14,244 bases of DNA from JBCDCP01 sp039181495 (lineage in GTDB: Bacteria; Pseudomonadota; Alphaproteobacteria; Rhizobiales; Tepidamorphaceae). The notes beneath the pieces were generated by a model. That model was not told where the DNA came from. It worked only from the letters and a program-made list of their open reading frames with translations, and ran no database searches. Below, piece after piece: positions 13,202-14,244 of this stretch. The position numbers and the translations under genes were made by a program. Within the stretch, counting starts at the first letter, position 1, and each line of letters opens with the position of its first letter. The DNA lies in NCBI GenBank assembly GCA_039181495.1, contig JBCDCP010000079.1, positions 1 through 14,244 on the forward strand, given 5' to 3'.

Positions 13202-14244
13202 ATGTCGGAGTTGTTTGCTGAGCGATTTCTGCTGCGCCTACAGGCCGGGACGGCCGCGGAACGCGCTGAAATCGTGCGCTATCTGGGTCGAATCTATGCG
13301 GAAACCCCGGCAGGGTCCGAACTGCAGTCCGATCTGTCTATCGCACTCGTGGCGGTTCTTGATGATCCGGTTCCCATGGTGCGCCAGTCGCTTTCCGAAG
13401 CGACCGCCCGGTGCAGCCATTTGCCGATGACAGTCCTTCTGGGGCTCGCCGAAGACAGTCCAGAGGTGGCGGCGCCGCTTCTGCGGCAAAATCCCAGTCT
13501 GACCGAGGCCTGGCTGATAGATCTGGTGGGAAGTGGCCGGGAAGGGCACCGGCTTGCAATTGCCGAACGTGAGCAGCTCGGCATTGGCCTGACCGCCGCG
13601 ATTGCTGCAATTGCAGATTCTGAGACATGCAAGAGCCTGTTGCGCAATTCCGGTGCAAGGATTAGCACATCAGCCTTGGCAACGATGATAGAACGGTTCG
13701 GCGACAACCCCGACCTCCGTGCGATCCTGCTGCGACGCCAGGATCTGCCGACGGGTCTCCGGCGCCGTCTTATCGGCTCACTCACGGACTCGCTGGCCAG
13801 GCATGTTGTTTCCAACAACCTGATGCCGGCCAATCGTGCCTCCCTGGTCATCGCTGATGCTGAGGAGCGGGCGCTTATTGAGGTCGGTGAGGAGGCCGAA
13901 GAATCCGAGTTGCTCGACTTCGCTGCGCAACTTCACGATGATGGCGCGATCACCGTATCGATGCTTCTGCGTGCACTAATTGACGGGCGCGTCGAATTCG
14001 TCGAAGCGGCTTTCGCGGTAATGGCGAACATCCCGCCGCGCCGCGTCAGAGCTGTGCTGCGGCGGGCTGGACCGGCCTTTTTGTCCCTTTATCGCCGCTG
14101 TGGTCTTGACCCCGCCGGGCAGGGTGCGCTGGCAGCCGCCATCGATGTGCTCAGCGAGGACAAGTGCTGGGACGGAGGACCGGACCACAACCGACGGCGC
14201 ATTCTGGAACGCGTGCTCAGTCGTTATGAGCACGTTTGCGGACC
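13202..14244 (+). CDS. DUF2336 domain-containing protein (3' end cut by window)
   Basis: An open frame of 347 codons runs from ATG 13202 to the last base of the window without a stop, so the gene is truncated by the window only. The product is a helical, HEAT-like protein of the alphaproteobacterial DUF2336 family. Recognisable segments are LDDPVPMVRQSLSEA (53-67), LAEDSPEVAAPLLRQNPSL (82-100), HRLAIAERE (116-124), SLLRNSGARIS (145-155) and LRAILLRRQDLP (172-183). There is no signal peptide or membrane segment, so it is probably cytoplasmic. Function is not established for the family; its members often sit near cell-cycle, motility or envelope genes, and here it follows a transglycosylase. 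GGGGA lies about 11 bases before the ATG. Transcription may begin in the 175-base gap. Confidence 0.85.
   Translation, partial: MSELFAERFLLRLQAGTAAERAEIVRYLGRIYAETPAGSELQSDLSIALVAVLDDPVPMVRQSLSEATARCSHLPMTVLLGLAEDSPEVAAPLLRQNPSLTEAWLIDLVGSGREGHRLAIAEREQLGIGLTAAIAAIADSETCKSLLRNSGARISTSALATMIERFGDNPDLRAILLRRQDLPTGLRRRLIGSLTDSLARHVVSNNLMPANRASLVIADAEERALIEVGEEAEESELLDFAAQLHDDGAITVSMLLRALIDGRVEFVEAAFAVMANIPPRRVRAVLRRAGPAFLSLYRRCGLDPAGQGALAAAIDVLSEDKCWDGGPDHNRRRILERVLSRYEHVCG

Noticed and set aside
1..14244. defence system, prophage, transposon or CRISPR
   Set aside because: No integrase, transposase, repeat-spacer array or known defence domain set is visible. The lone DUF2161 nuclease-like gene is in a housekeeping context.

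Overview
The window reads as ordinary chromosome from a GC-rich alphaproteobacterium, most likely of the order Hyphomicrobiales (rhizobial relatives). The assignment rests on the two-cysteine NifU/IscU-like scaffold, a YidD with the rhizobial C-terminal WYxPWRY motif placed just before thrS, a DUF2336 protein, and a signal-less transglycosylase of the type common in that class. I see no rRNA, tRNA, CRISPR array, insertion sequence, integrase or phage gene.

Left part (1-3950, all + strand): a possible 57-codon small ORF, an Fe-S scaffold-like protein, yidD, thrS, and a DUF2161 PD-(D/E)XK-type protein that starts 6 bases after thrS. This looks like a housekeeping cluster. Middle (3951-7921): a glutathionyl-hydroquinone-reductase-like GST (+), two unrelated short-chain dehydrogenases (-), and a LysR regulator (+) divergent from the second dehydrogenase. 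The pairing suggests that the regulator controls the dehydrogenase.

Right part (7992-14244): an exported protein with three tandem beta-sandwich-like repeats (-); a tight nitroreductase/flavin-reductase pair (+); a MaoC-type hydratase plus CitE-type CoA-ester lyase operon (-), which fits hydration and cleavage of a branched C4-C5 dicarboxyl-CoA such as itaconyl- or mesaconyl-CoA; a transglycosylase-fold protein without a visible signal peptide (+); and a DUF2336 protein (+) that runs off the window end.

No clearly new defence, mobile or biosynthetic system is visible. The points most worth a second look are the likely non-ATG start of yidD overlapping the previous stop, the triplicated envelope protein, the Asn-for-Asp change in the MaoC active-site motif, a near-consensus CtrA site overlapping a perfect palindrome before the transglycosylase, and several perfect inverted repeats in promoter regions. 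Annotations come from motif and family recognition by eye; no database search was run.
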